NCBI GenBank assembly: GCA_023667165.1
Contig: JAMPAO010000060.1
Location: forward strand, 1-16,152
Source: Ruminococcus sp.
GTDB lineage: Bacteria > Bacillota > Clostridia > Oscillospirales > Ruminococcaceae
Length of the DNA stretch: 16,152 nucleotides
Direction: 5' to 3'
A program made the position numbers and the translations under genes. The notes beneath the pieces are model-generated. The model ran no database searches, had not been told where the DNA came from, and saw nothing but the letters and a program-made list of their open reading frames with translations. Within the stretch, counting starts at the first letter, position 1; every line of letters begins with the position of its first letter. Shown piece after piece: positions 1 to 7,072 of this stretch.

Positions 1-117
1 ACCGATGACTGCGTTAAAAATCCTTGTAATACAACAAGTATTGCTGCGGATTTTTTGCCTAATCCTCGGCAAAAGCTTGCCGAAAATTCGCACACTTCGT
101 CTATTGGTATGGGTTCT
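1..117 (+). repeat. Right part of a palindromic MITE-like element (copy A)
   Basis: These bases align to 12489-12673 except for two insertions carried by the second copy: a 50-bp TTAA-type insertion and a 17-bp palindrome with neighbouring bases (net 18 bp). The right end is an inverted-repeat terminus (ATTGGTATGGGTTCT at 103-117), matching the 19-bp terminal inverted repeat defined at 12442-12460 and 12655-12673. The left terminus lies outside the window. No transposase is encoded, so it would be a non-autonomous element moved in trans, or a structured repeat. It ends only 23 bp before the start codon of the M3 peptidase gene. A 66-codon reading frame starting inside it is not considered a gene. 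TTAA at 14-17 is the unoccupied target of the 46-bp element. Confidence 0.8.
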
Positions 118-140
118 TACATTGAAAGGATCTGTTTTTT

Positions 141-1832
141 ATGAAATTTTCCGAAATGAATTACCGCCGCCCAGATATGACCGAAATAGGTATTGCCGCC
201 GATAACGCCGCTGCTGCAATTTCCGCAGCAGTTTCCGCCGATTCAGCGGCAGCCGCCTATCTGGAATGGGACAGGATCTCCGGCGAATACTCAACCATGA
301 ACAGCCTTTGCTATATCCGCCACACCATCAACACCGAGGACGAATTTTACGACAGGGAAAACGGTTTTTTCGACGACGCAGGCCCCGAATTTACCAAGTA
401 CTGCCAAAAGGTATCGAGAGCTGCTGCCGAAAGTCCCTTTCGTCCCGAGCTGGAGGAGAAATTCGGCAGGGTGATGTTCAAAAATATCGACATCGACATA
501 AAGAGCTTTTCTCCCGAGATCATACCCGATATGCAGGAGGAAAACAAGCTCTCCACCGAATACGAAAAGCTTATAGCCTCCGCGCAGATAGACTTTGACG
601 GCAAAAAACTGACCCTTTCACAGCTTTCTCCCTACAAGGAGGCTTCCGACGACGTTATCCGCCGCAGCGCCTGGGCGGCGGAAAGCGCATTTTATAAAGA
701 ACACGCCGCCGACCTTGACCGCATTTACGATGATATGGTAAGAGTGCGCCACGGCATGGCGAAAAAAATGGGTTTTGAAAACTATATCCCGCTGGGGTAT
801 CTTAATATGCGCCGCAACTGCTACACCGCTTCGGACGTGGCAAAATTCAGGGAGCATATAATAAAGCATATCGTTCCCGCCGCCGACAGGATACGCAGGG
901 AACAGGCGCAGCGCATAGGCGTGAGCTTTCCTCTTAAATATGCCGACGCAGCTCTTTTCTACCGTGACGGAAACGCCGTCCCAAAAGGCTCTCCCGAGGA
1001 TATAATCGCGGCGGGCAGCCGCTTTTATCACGCTCTTTCACCCGTAACGGGCGAGTTTTTCGACTTTATGACCGAAAACGGACTGATGGACGTTCTCAGC
1101 CGCAAGGGCAAGGCGGCGGGAGGCTACTGCACGGAGCTGCCGGACTTCAAGTCGCCCTTTATCTTCGCCAATTTCAACGGCACACAAGGGGACGTGGAGG
1201 TCATTACCCATGAGGCGGGTCATGCGTTTGCTGCGTATATGTCCCGCGACATTATCCCCTCGGACAATCAGCTCCCCACTCTTGAAAGCTGCGAGATACA
1301 TTCCATGACAATGGAATTTTTCGGCTGGGCAAGCGCGGAGGATTTCTTCGGAAACGACGCGGACAAATTCCGCTATAAGCATCTGGCGGACGCAATACTG
1401 TTCCTGCCCTACGGCACTATGGTGGATCATTTTCAGCATATCGTCTATGAACACCCCGAATATTCTCCCGAAAAGAGAATAGAGGAATGGAAGCGGCTGA
1501 CGGGCATATATATGCCCTGGATAGACTTAGACGGCTCGCCTTTCTACGGCGAGGGCAGGGCGTGGCAAAGACAGACCCATATATACGAAAGACCTTTCTA
1601 TTATATCGATTACTGCCTTGCGCAGACCGCCGCCCTTGAGTTCTGGGCAATAATGCAGCGTGACCGCAATGAAGCGCTGGAGCGTTATATGACCCTTGTA
1701 AATCTCGGAGGCAGAGAAACCTTTGACGGTCTTGTATCTGCGGCGGGACTTGAATCGCCTTTCGGAGAAAACGCGCTGAAAACGGTGGCTGAAGCGGCGG
1801 ATAAATGGTTAAATGAAAATAAACCCGAATAA
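141..1832 (+). CDS. M3 family oligoendopeptidase (PepF-like)
   Basis: A cytoplasmic zinc metallopeptidase that cleaves short oligopeptides after uptake or protein turnover. The 563-residue protein has the zinc-binding helix HEAGH at about residues 357-361. The third zinc-ligand region follows as LESCEIHSMTMEFF at 381-394, with Glu385 the likely ligand. Both motifs and the length fit the M3 oligoendopeptidase F family. No signal peptide is present; the N-terminus reads MKFSEMNYRRPDM. The start has AAAGGATC 9 bp upstream. It is a single gene ending in a strong hairpin terminator at 1842-1890. The upstream sequence is the end of an inverted-repeat element, so its promoter is either within that element or outside the window; none is obvious. 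The exact subfamily is less certain than M3 membership. Confidence 0.95.
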   Translation: MKFSEMNYRRPDMTEIGIAADNAAAAISAAVSADSAAAAYLEWDRISGEYSTMNSLCYIRHTINTEDEFYDRENGFFDDAGPEFTKYCQKVSRAAAESPFRPELEEKFGRVMFKNIDIDIKSFSPEIIPDMQEENKLSTEYEKLIASAQIDFDGKKLTLSQLSPYKEASDDVIRRSAWAAESAFYKEHAADLDRIYDDMVRVRHGMAKKMGFENYIPLGYLNMRRNCYTASDVAKFREHIIKHIVPAADRIRREQAQRIGVSFPLKYADAALFYRDGNAVPKGSPEDIIAAGSRFYHALSPVTGEFFDFMTENGLMDVLSRKGKAAGGYCTELPDFKSPFIFANFNGTQGDVEVITHEAGHAFAAYMSRDIIPSDNQLPTLESCEIHSMTMEFFGWASAEDFFGNDADKFRYKHLADAILFLPYGTMVDHFQHIVYEHPEYSPEKRIEEWKRLTGIYMPWIDLDGSPFYGEGRAWQRQTHIYERPFYYIDYCLAQTAALEFWAIMQRDRNEALERYMTLVNLGGRETFDGLVSAAGLESPFGENALKTVAEAADKWLNENKPE

Positions 1833-1841
1833 AAAACGACA

Positions 1842-1890
1842 AACAGCCGCAGCGCTTACCCAATACGGCAGCGCTGCGGCTGTTCTTTTT
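1842..1890 (+). terminator. Rho-independent terminator after the M3 peptidase gene
   Basis: A perfect 14-bp stem (AACAGCCGCAGCGC at 1842-1855 with its complement at 1871-1884), a 15-nt loop and a following CTTTTTTT run. It begins 9 bp after the peptidase stop codon. Confidence 0.93.
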
Positions 1891-1938
1891 TATTATAATC
1901 ATTTCGATAAAAAAATTATGTTTTTCAATAAATTTATA

Positions 1939-1967
1939 TTGACTTTTATTGATATCCGTGTTATAAT
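1939..1967 (+). promoter_or_regulatory. Sigma-A promoter for the 1995-3161 gene
   Basis: TTGACT (1939-1944) and TATAAT (1962-1967) are separated by exactly 17 bp, and a GGAGGAG ribosome site follows at 1981-1987. The membrane protein is therefore transcribed independently of the upstream peptidase. Confidence 0.85.
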
Positions 1968-1994
1968 ATAAAAAAACACCGGAGGAGCTTGGAT

Positions 1995-3161
1995 ATGATT
2001 AGCAGCTTTTTCAGCTTATTGTTCCTGGTTTGCATATTTGTGTTTCCGTTTGTCATAACAGCGGCGAATATTATAAACCTTGTATGCACAAAAAGCGAAA
2101 ATAAAACCATTGTCGGACTGCGTGAAAAAAAACGTGCATGGGACAAGGCGGCAGTTATCTACGGCACGTTTCTTGCAGTGCTTTGCATAGGTCTGATAAG
2201 CGATTTCTCCTGGGACGAGCCTGTAATACTGGGCGTCATGAGTTTTACCGAGCTTCACGAGCCTTTTTCCGAAAAATATATGCTGTCCTTTTACCTTTTC
2301 TGGGGATCAGGGATACTGTCCTTTCTCATACTCGACGGAAAAAGGCGCAGACCCCTGCCTCCTCTTGCGGCGGCGGTCTGCGTGGGCGGGATATATACGG
2401 AGTTTATATTTTTCGGCTTTATGACTGCGCAGCTTCTGAAAAATTTTCCCGAGAATTTCTGGGCGTCCGTGGCGGCGTTCTATATAATTCTGTATCAGTT
2501 TAATTTCGTTGTCTGCTCGGTCAGGGTGCTGCGGGAAACGGTCAAGACATATACGGACTATTTTGCGGAAAACGGCATTGCCCCGAAAAACAAATTTGCG
2601 GCGAAAATCGAGGATATTCTGCAAAAAAGCAGCGGAATGATATGGTTTCCCCTTGCCGCCGTTATACCTGTTACGGGAGTTCTCATCTGCATATGCATAA
2701 TATGCGGTCAGGGGGCAAGCGGCATAATAAAGGCGTTTACCGAAACCTCCGACTGGACGTTCTCGGCTATGGTATCGCCTCCTCCCGAGATATACAGCGG
2801 ACATTACCTGTGTACGGTGGCGGTAAACGGCCACGAAAAGGTGGTAAAACCTCAGCGAATGGGGATAAGAGGCGGCAGACGAATAGTCGTCAACCGTCAG
2901 CTTTGCGCAGCCAACGCCTTTGAACAGCTTATAGAGGACAAAGCTCCCAAATTTCACCGCACCGTCCGTTACATCTACGACAGGTACGGCTATCCCCTTT
3001 CAAAGCACATCACCACAAAGCTCAGAGCCGACATCGTGTACATAGTCATGAAACCCCTCGAATGGCTGTTTGTGGCGGCGCTGTATCTGTTCGACAGCGA
3101 CCCCGAAAGCCGCATAGCCGTTCAGTATACGGGGAAAAAACTGAAGGATTTTGATATGTAA
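1995..3161 (+). CDS. Multi-pass membrane protein of unknown function (possibly DUF6688)
   Basis: A 388-residue protein. About six hydrophobic segments are visible near residues 3-31, 53-70, 95-113, 124-148, 155-178 and 216-238. A conserved-looking soluble C-terminal domain follows (250-388) with PPPEIYSGHYLCTVAVNGH, VVNRQLCAANAFEQL and YDRYGYPLSKHI. These C-terminal phrases resemble my recollection of the DUF6688 family, which has no known function; that name is tentative. The start is ATG 1995 because GGAGGAG (1981-1987) lies 7 bp upstream; an upstream in-frame TTG at 1989 would be too close to it. It has its own promoter and is convergent with the TSUP fusion gene, with only 35 bp between stop codons. 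It is probably a stand-alone gene. No catalytic motif was recognised. Confidence 0.85.
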   Translation: MISSFFSLLFLVCIFVFPFVITAANIINLVCTKSENKTIVGLREKKRAWDKAAVIYGTFLAVLCIGLISDFSWDEPVILGVMSFTELHEPFSEKYMLSFYLFWGSGILSFLILDGKRRRPLPPLAAAVCVGGIYTEFIFFGFMTAQLLKNFPENFWASVAAFYIILYQFNFVVCSVRVLRETVKTYTDYFAENGIAPKNKFAAKIEDILQKSSGMIWFPLAAVIPVTGVLICICIICGQGASGIIKAFTETSDWTFSAMVSPPPEIYSGHYLCTVAVNGHEKVVKPQRMGIRGGRRIVVNRQLCAANAFEQLIEDKAPKFHRTVRYIYDRYGYPLSKHITTKLRADIVYIVMKPLEWLFVAALYLFDSDPESRIAVQYTGKKLKDFDM

Positions 3162-3169
3162 AACGCTTA

Positions 3170-3185
3170 GGCGTGAAAAAACGCC
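3170..3185. terminator. Weak hairpin between convergent genes
   Basis: GGCGT / ACGCC form a 5-bp stem around an A-rich loop in the 35-bp gap between two convergent stop codons. On the minus strand the loop reads as a T run (TTTTTC). It could act weakly in either direction, but it is short for an intrinsic terminator. Confidence 0.3.
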
Positions 3186-3196
3186 GAAACAGTCCG

Positions 3197-4708
3197 TTAA
3201 AATAAAAAAGTCAAAACCGCAAGAACCGCTGCAATCGATACGGGAACGCTTACCGTATCGTTCCCGTTATGGGAAATAAGCTCCGCATAAGCCGATATTG
3301 GAGCGGCTGCCAAAGAAAAGCATACACATTGCATAGCCGGCAGATCCGATAAGGCCGTCAGAAGCGCAAAGCAAACCGGCAGACCGACGGCAGCCATTGC
3401 GGCAGTACCCTCCCATGTCTTATTTTTATCCGCAAGGGGGATCTTAACCTTGTGTTTGCCGAAATTTATTCCCACAAGCGCGGCAGCCGTGTCGCCTATG
3501 CCCCACACGATTATCGACGTGACAGCTATGTACAGCTTTCCCGCAGCTCCGCAGGCGGCTATCAGAGCCGCGTTGGTAAGAAACAGCAAAAGCAGGCTTT
3601 TTTTGATCTCGCCATCGGTTTTTTGAACAAACAATTCGCCGTACCATTTCCGATTTTCCGCAAGGCGCAGGATCGGATATACGACCGCCGCAAACAGCGC
3701 ACAGCAAATTGCCGGAACGATCCAGCCGTCCGAAACAAATATCATAAAGACCGAGCTTGTGTATGCGACCGCATGAAGCATTTTACGCCACACCGCTTTC
3801 GGTATTTTAAAAAGCAAACGGGCAGTCAGCAGTACGGCGACGAAGCAAATAAGATAGATCAAATATTTCCCGAAGCAGATCAGCACCTCCGCAATAAGCT
3901 GTATTTTTGAAATATATTCCCAATAATTCAGTATCAGCATTAACGCTCCCAGCACGGTCAGTATCGCGCCCGTTGCAAGTCCCACGATTTTATTGTTTAC
4001 TTTGTTGGCAAACCTTGCGGATACAACAGACGCAGCCGTTGCTGTGATCATACAGATCAGCAGCACGTTCCGGCGTTCAAGCAGGATCTTAGGATCAACG
4101 GCAATATGGCTGACCGAAGCGATAAGCGCGGTAAACGTCATAATAAACGTACTTGTGCCGACGGCGGACTTTTGATCCATACCGAGGAACGCCGTAAAAA
4201 CCACAAGCATCATCATTCCGCCGCCGGAGCCTACAAAGCCTGTGCCGAAGCCGATAGTCAGTCCGAAGAACAGCGAGATGAGCACCCCTTTAACGTCAAG
4301 TCCCGCTCCCTTTGAAATATTCTCCTTACGGGACGTATCGGGTTTTATCAGAAAGCGTATCCCGATGAAAAAGGTCAAAAACAGCGTAAAGCCGCCGAGC
4401 ACCGTATTTCCCGCGTGCCAAGCGGTAACGCTTCCCGCAACGCACATTCCTATGATGCACGCAAGCATTATCCAGCCGCGTTTCAGGTCAATATTTTTAT
4501 GCTTTATGTAGATCGACGAAGTTACCGCCGAGCCTAAAATATCCGAAGCAAGAGCTATGGCAGTGGCATGATAGGCTCCCGTTTCTCCCGAAAAGGACGG
4601 ACATAAAACTATCAGCACAGGCACCATGACCGTTGCCGCCGAAAGTCCCGCCAATCCCGTGCCTATGCCCGCTCCGAGAGCGGCAATTATATACCAGAAA
4701 TATTCCAT
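3197..4708 (-). CDS. TSUP (TauE/SafE) permease fused to a phytol/dolichol-kinase-like membrane domain
   Basis: A 503-residue integral membrane protein. Residues about 1-262 form a TSUP-type anion exporter/permease: glycine-rich GAGIGTGLAGLSAA near 12-25 and the internal repeat GFGTGFVGSGGGMMM at 153-167. Residues about 275-503 resemble the polyprenol/phytol kinase and CTP-dependent cytidylyltransferase superfamily: RKMLH (308-312), WGIGDTAAALVGINFGKHK (402-420), DKNKTWEGTAAM (427-438) and a terminal NGNDTVSVP (481-489). The second domain would phosphorylate or activate an isoprenoid-like alcohol in the membrane; the substrates of both halves are unknown. The frame is continuous, so this is a true fusion unless the assembly is wrong. 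Start ATG 4708 is preceded by GCGAGG, and a strong promoter lies upstream on this strand. Family assignment of each half is fairly sure; function is not. Confidence 0.88.
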   Translation of the reverse strand: MEYFWYIIAALGAGIGTGLAGLSAATVMVPVLIVLCPSFSGETGAYHATAIALASDILGSAVTSSIYIKHKNIDLKRGWIMLACIIGMCVAGSVTAWHAGNTVLGGFTLFLTFFIGIRFLIKPDTSRKENISKGAGLDVKGVLISLFFGLTIGFGTGFVGSGGGMMMLVVFTAFLGMDQKSAVGTSTFIMTFTALIASVSHIAVDPKILLERRNVLLICMITATAASVVSARFANKVNNKIVGLATGAILTVLGALMLILNYWEYISKIQLIAEVLICFGKYLIYLICFVAVLLTARLLFKIPKAVWRKMLHAVAYTSSVFMIFVSDGWIVPAICCALFAAVVYPILRLAENRKWYGELFVQKTDGEIKKSLLLLFLTNAALIAACGAAGKLYIAVTSIIVWGIGDTAAALVGINFGKHKVKIPLADKNKTWEGTAAMAAVGLPVCFALLTALSDLPAMQCVCFSLAAAPISAYAELISHNGNDTVSVPVSIAAVLAVLTFLF

Positions 4709-4816
4709 ATATACCTCGCTTTCAAAGCAAAGCTCAAAACTGATCTTACATTTCTGAAAAAGAGGTAAGACTCGCAGGAAGATTCAAGCCCGCTGTTTTG
4801 CTGCAATTATACTTAT

Positions 4817-4845
4817 ATTATACCAGTTATCCGGCACGATTGCAA
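4817..4845 (-). promoter_or_regulatory. Sigma-A promoter for the TSUP fusion gene
   Basis: Reading the minus strand: TTGCAA (4845-4840), a 17-bp spacer ending in TGG, and TATAAT (4822-4817). This is a consensus-length promoter with an extended -10. The leader to the start codon is about 100 nt. It contains TCTTAC/GTAAGA and GCTTT/AAAGC short inverted repeats, but no riboswitch class was recognised. Confidence 0.8.
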
Positions 4846-4910
4846 GACGGCGAACGAGGAATTTTGAAATTAAGCCGAGGTTATTCCTTCGAAACGTCTT
4901 TTCCGATAAC

Positions 4911-4939
4911 TTGACAAATACGGAAAAACGGGTTATAAT
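4911..4939 (+). promoter_or_regulatory. Consensus sigma-A promoter for pepV
   Basis: TTGACA (4911-4916), a 17-bp spacer and TATAAT (4934-4939): a full consensus match. It is divergent from the minus-strand promoter at 4817-4845. The transcript would carry a leader of about 150 nt that includes the decayed 46-bp repeat at 5023-5073. Confidence 0.9.
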
Positions 4940-5022
4940 TTAAGAAAAGCCGCCAAAGCGGGAAATTTTCACAATGATGATCCGCGCAGTTTGACATTAG
5001 GCGTGCCGCTGAAAAATATGCG

Positions 5023-5073
5023 GGCAGATGTGCGGAAAAGGCGTCAGCCGTGCTTTGTGCGATGTTGCCTTAA
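5023..5073 (-). repeat. Decayed copy of the 46-bp TTAA hairpin element
   Basis: Bases 5041-5069 match 24 of 29 bases of the reverse complement of the intact element at 12506-12551, including CTTTGTGCGATGTTGCC at 5053-5069. TTAA follows at 5070-5073, as expected of the element's flank. The left arm (from GGCA at 5023) is much more degraded and lacks its TTAA. It lies inside the pepV leader, between promoter and ribosome site. Confidence 0.6.
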
Positions 5074-5099
5074 ATATTACTCAAGGAGAAGTAAAAAGA

Positions 5100-6485
5100 A
5101 TGGTAAACGAAATCTCAAAAAAAGCCGCCGGCCGCGTCGACAGCGCCGTTTCCCTGCTGAAAGACCTTATTTCCCATAAAAGCGTGATGGATACGCCCGC
5201 CGAGGGAATGCCTTACGGAAAGGGCTGCGCCGACTGTCTGAAATTTGCGGAAAAATATCTTGAAGCAGAGGGTTTTTTTGTAAAAAATTTTGATAATCAC
5301 GCCGTAACCGCCGCTTTTGACGAACGTCCCGCCGAGCTTGGCATTCTCTGCCATCTGGACGTTGTACCAACGGACGGACAGCAGTGGACGTCCGACCCCT
5401 TTAACGCCGAAATACGCGGGGGAAAGCTGTACGGACGGGGCGCTATCGACGACAAGGGTCCCGCCGCCGCCGTTATAACAGCAATGAGGATCATCAAGGA
5501 AAGCGGCATTCCCATTAAAAAGAACGCCCGGCTGATCCTCGGCAGCAACGAGGAAAACGGTTCTGCGGATATGGCGTATTACACAGCCAAGGAGCCTTTC
5601 CCGCCGATGCTGTTCACTCCCGACGGCTCATTCCCCGTTATCACCGTGGAAAAAGGAATGCTGCGGTATGAAATAAGCGGCGGATATTCGGACAATGGCG
5701 GTATCGTTTCTCTTACGGGAGGCAGCGTTGTAAACGCCGTTCCCGAAAAGGCAGCCGCCGTAATACGCGGCGTTTCCGGCGGCGATATCCTCGCAGCGGC
5801 AGCCAAAACGGGCATTGACCGAAAACATATCACCCTGCGTGATCTTGACGGAGATACACTGTCCGTGACCTTTAACGGAAAAGGCGCTCATGCTTCCACA
5901 CCCGCGCTGGGGATAAACGCCCTTGCGGGACTTATGAAACTGATATCCGCTCTGCCCCTTTCGGGAGAGCTTTATGAGATCATATCAAAATTATCCGAAA
6001 TATTCCCCTTCGGTGAATACGACGGAAAAAGCGCGGGGATAAAATGCTCCGACGATACCTCCGGAGAGCTTACCCTTGTTTTAAGTCTTGCCGATTGTAA
6101 AAACGGAGGATTTTCCTTCAAAGCTGACTGCCGCTTTCCCGTATGCGGGACTTCGGGCGATATCATAAACGCCCTTGATAATATAACAGCTCAAAAGGGT
6201 TTGAAGGGAACAGTCCTGCTTTCAAGCGAACCGCACTGCGCCGACGAAAACAGCAAAATGGTGCGGACTCTCCTGTCCGTTTACGAGGACTGCACGGGAG
6301 AAAAGGGCAGATGTATCGCCATAGGCGGCGGCACCTACGTCCATGACACCGAAAACGGCGTTGCGTTCGGTGCGGAGTGGTCGGAGGAAAACAATATGCA
6401 CGGCGCAGACGAGTTTATCACCCTCGACGAGCTGAGGCGGGATATCGAGATATACGCCGAGGCGATAATACGGCTTTGCTGTTAA
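5100..6485 (+). CDS. pepV: Dipeptidase PepV (M20 family zinc peptidase)
   Basis: Cytoplasmic di-zinc dipeptidase that hydrolyses a broad range of dipeptides. The 461 residues match the usual PepV length (about 460-470). M20 motifs are in order: HLDVVP (85-90; His85 and Asp87), GAIDDKGP (114-121; bridging Asp), SNEENGS (149-155; Glu151 general base, Glu152 metal ligand), TPDGSFP (173-179; Asp174), KGAHAST in the lid domain (261-267; His264) and NNMHGADE (431-438; His434). The start chosen is ATG 5100, preceded by AAGGAGAAG at 5083-5091. An upstream in-frame ATG at 5028 lacks a ribosome site, and its extra 24 residues would be read from the decayed repeat. The next small gene lies 90 bp downstream without an obvious terminator, so the two may be co-transcribed. 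Confidence 0.94.
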   Translation: MVNEISKKAAGRVDSAVSLLKDLISHKSVMDTPAEGMPYGKGCADCLKFAEKYLEAEGFFVKNFDNHAVTAAFDERPAELGILCHLDVVPTDGQQWTSDPFNAEIRGGKLYGRGAIDDKGPAAAVITAMRIIKESGIPIKKNARLILGSNEENGSADMAYYTAKEPFPPMLFTPDGSFPVITVEKGMLRYEISGGYSDNGGIVSLTGGSVVNAVPEKAAAVIRGVSGGDILAAAAKTGIDRKHITLRDLDGDTLSVTFNGKGAHASTPALGINALAGLMKLISALPLSGELYEIISKLSEIFPFGEYDGKSAGIKCSDDTSGELTLVLSLADCKNGGFSFKADCRFPVCGTSGDIINALDNITAQKGLKGTVLLSSEPHCADENSKMVRTLLSVYEDCTGEKGRCIAIGGGTYVHDTENGVAFGAEWSEENNMHGADEFITLDELRRDIEIYAEAIIRLCC

Positions 6486-6510
6486 ATGCGGGAAACAAAA
6501 AGCTCTTTAT

Positions 6511-6550
6511 TTAAGGCAATACCGCACAAAGCTCGTGAGCGGTATTTTCC
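6511..6550 (-). repeat. Internally deleted copy of the 46-bp TTAA hairpin element
   Basis: TTAA (6511-6514) is followed by GGCAATACCGCACAAAG (6515-6531), identical over 17 of 17 bases to one arm of the intact element at 12506-12551 (read on the other strand). The central loop is shortened and the other arm survives as GCGGTATTTTCC. The remaining AATACCGC/GCGGTATT stem can still fold. It lies between pepV and the 6576 gene. Confidence 0.7.
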
Positions 6551-6575
6551 AAAATAATTTTCAGGAGGAAAAGGT

Positions 6576-6947
6576 ATGAGTTCGTCTGCGTCAAAATACT
6601 TTGAGATACCTAAATTTTTCGTTTTCGGAGAAAAAGGGATCTTTTCGGGGAGCGCGGCGGAACGGGATTTTAACTACAAGGTCGTTCCGAACTGCCCGAA
6701 GGAAGGAGAAAAAAGCCTGCGGGCGTACATCTGGAGCGGAAACAAGTGCATCGACAAAAGCGAGGGAGTGATCATGCGCGAGTTCGCGCTTTCCGAAGAT
6801 GGTCACGCGGAAATGCTGAACTGGCTCGAAAGCGAATATCTTTCCCGCGAAGAAACGGTACCGGACTATGTGAAGCGGCAGGAATTTGCACGGAAGATAT
6901 GCGATGAATACGTCAGTCTTGAGGATTATACGGCGAAACGCCGATAA
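6576..6947 (+). CDS. Small hypothetical protein, 123 aa
   Basis: Function not recognised. The predicted protein is soluble and charged, with no signal peptide or membrane segment. It begins with an aromatic-rich segment (KYFEIPKFFVFGEKGIF), has a middle stretch with YIWSGNKCIDKS, and ends in an acidic helical region (EMLNWLESEYLSREE). The start is well supported by AGGAGG at 6562-6567, 8 bp before ATG. The gene lies downstream of pepV and is closed by a strong terminator at 6952-6995, so it is the last gene of its transcript. Codon choice and base composition look like its neighbours. It could be a lineage-specific gene. Confidence 0.75.
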   Translation: MSSSASKYFEIPKFFVFGEKGIFSGSAAERDFNYKVVPNCPKEGEKSLRAYIWSGNKCIDKSEGVIMREFALSEDGHAEMLNWLESEYLSREETVPDYVKRQEFARKICDEYVSLEDYTAKRR

Positions 6948-6951
6948 CGGT

Positions 6952-6995
6952 AAAATACGGGAAAAAGCGCGTCCGGCTTTTTCCCGTATTTTTTT
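6952..6995 (+). terminator. Rho-independent terminator after the 6576 gene
   Basis: A 16-bp stem (AAAATACGGGAAAAAG at 6952-6967 with its complement at 6977-6992), a 9-nt loop and a T run to 6995, starting 5 bp after the stop codon. The A-rich 5' arm means it may also work for transcripts from the other side. Confidence 0.92.
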
Positions 6996-7072
6996 ACCGC
7001 GTATACATCGGCGCAAAAAATCATATTCATATACAAGGTTCTCAGTATTGCCCGAAAGGAATGAACGTTAAT

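Noticed and set aside
5..205. 66-codon plus-strand ORF at the window start
   Set aside because: It lies largely inside the repeat element, has no ribosome site and overlaps the well-supported M3 peptidase gene in another frame; the related frame at 12633 also comes from the repeat.
2307..2957. 216-codon minus-strand ORF opposite the 1995-3161 gene
   Set aside because: Composition is typical of an antisense shadow and the plus-strand gene has promoter, ribosome site and membrane segments.
4945..5099. Possible riboswitch in the pepV leader
   Set aside because: The structured part is explained by a decayed copy of the 46-bp hairpin element; no known riboswitch core was recognised.
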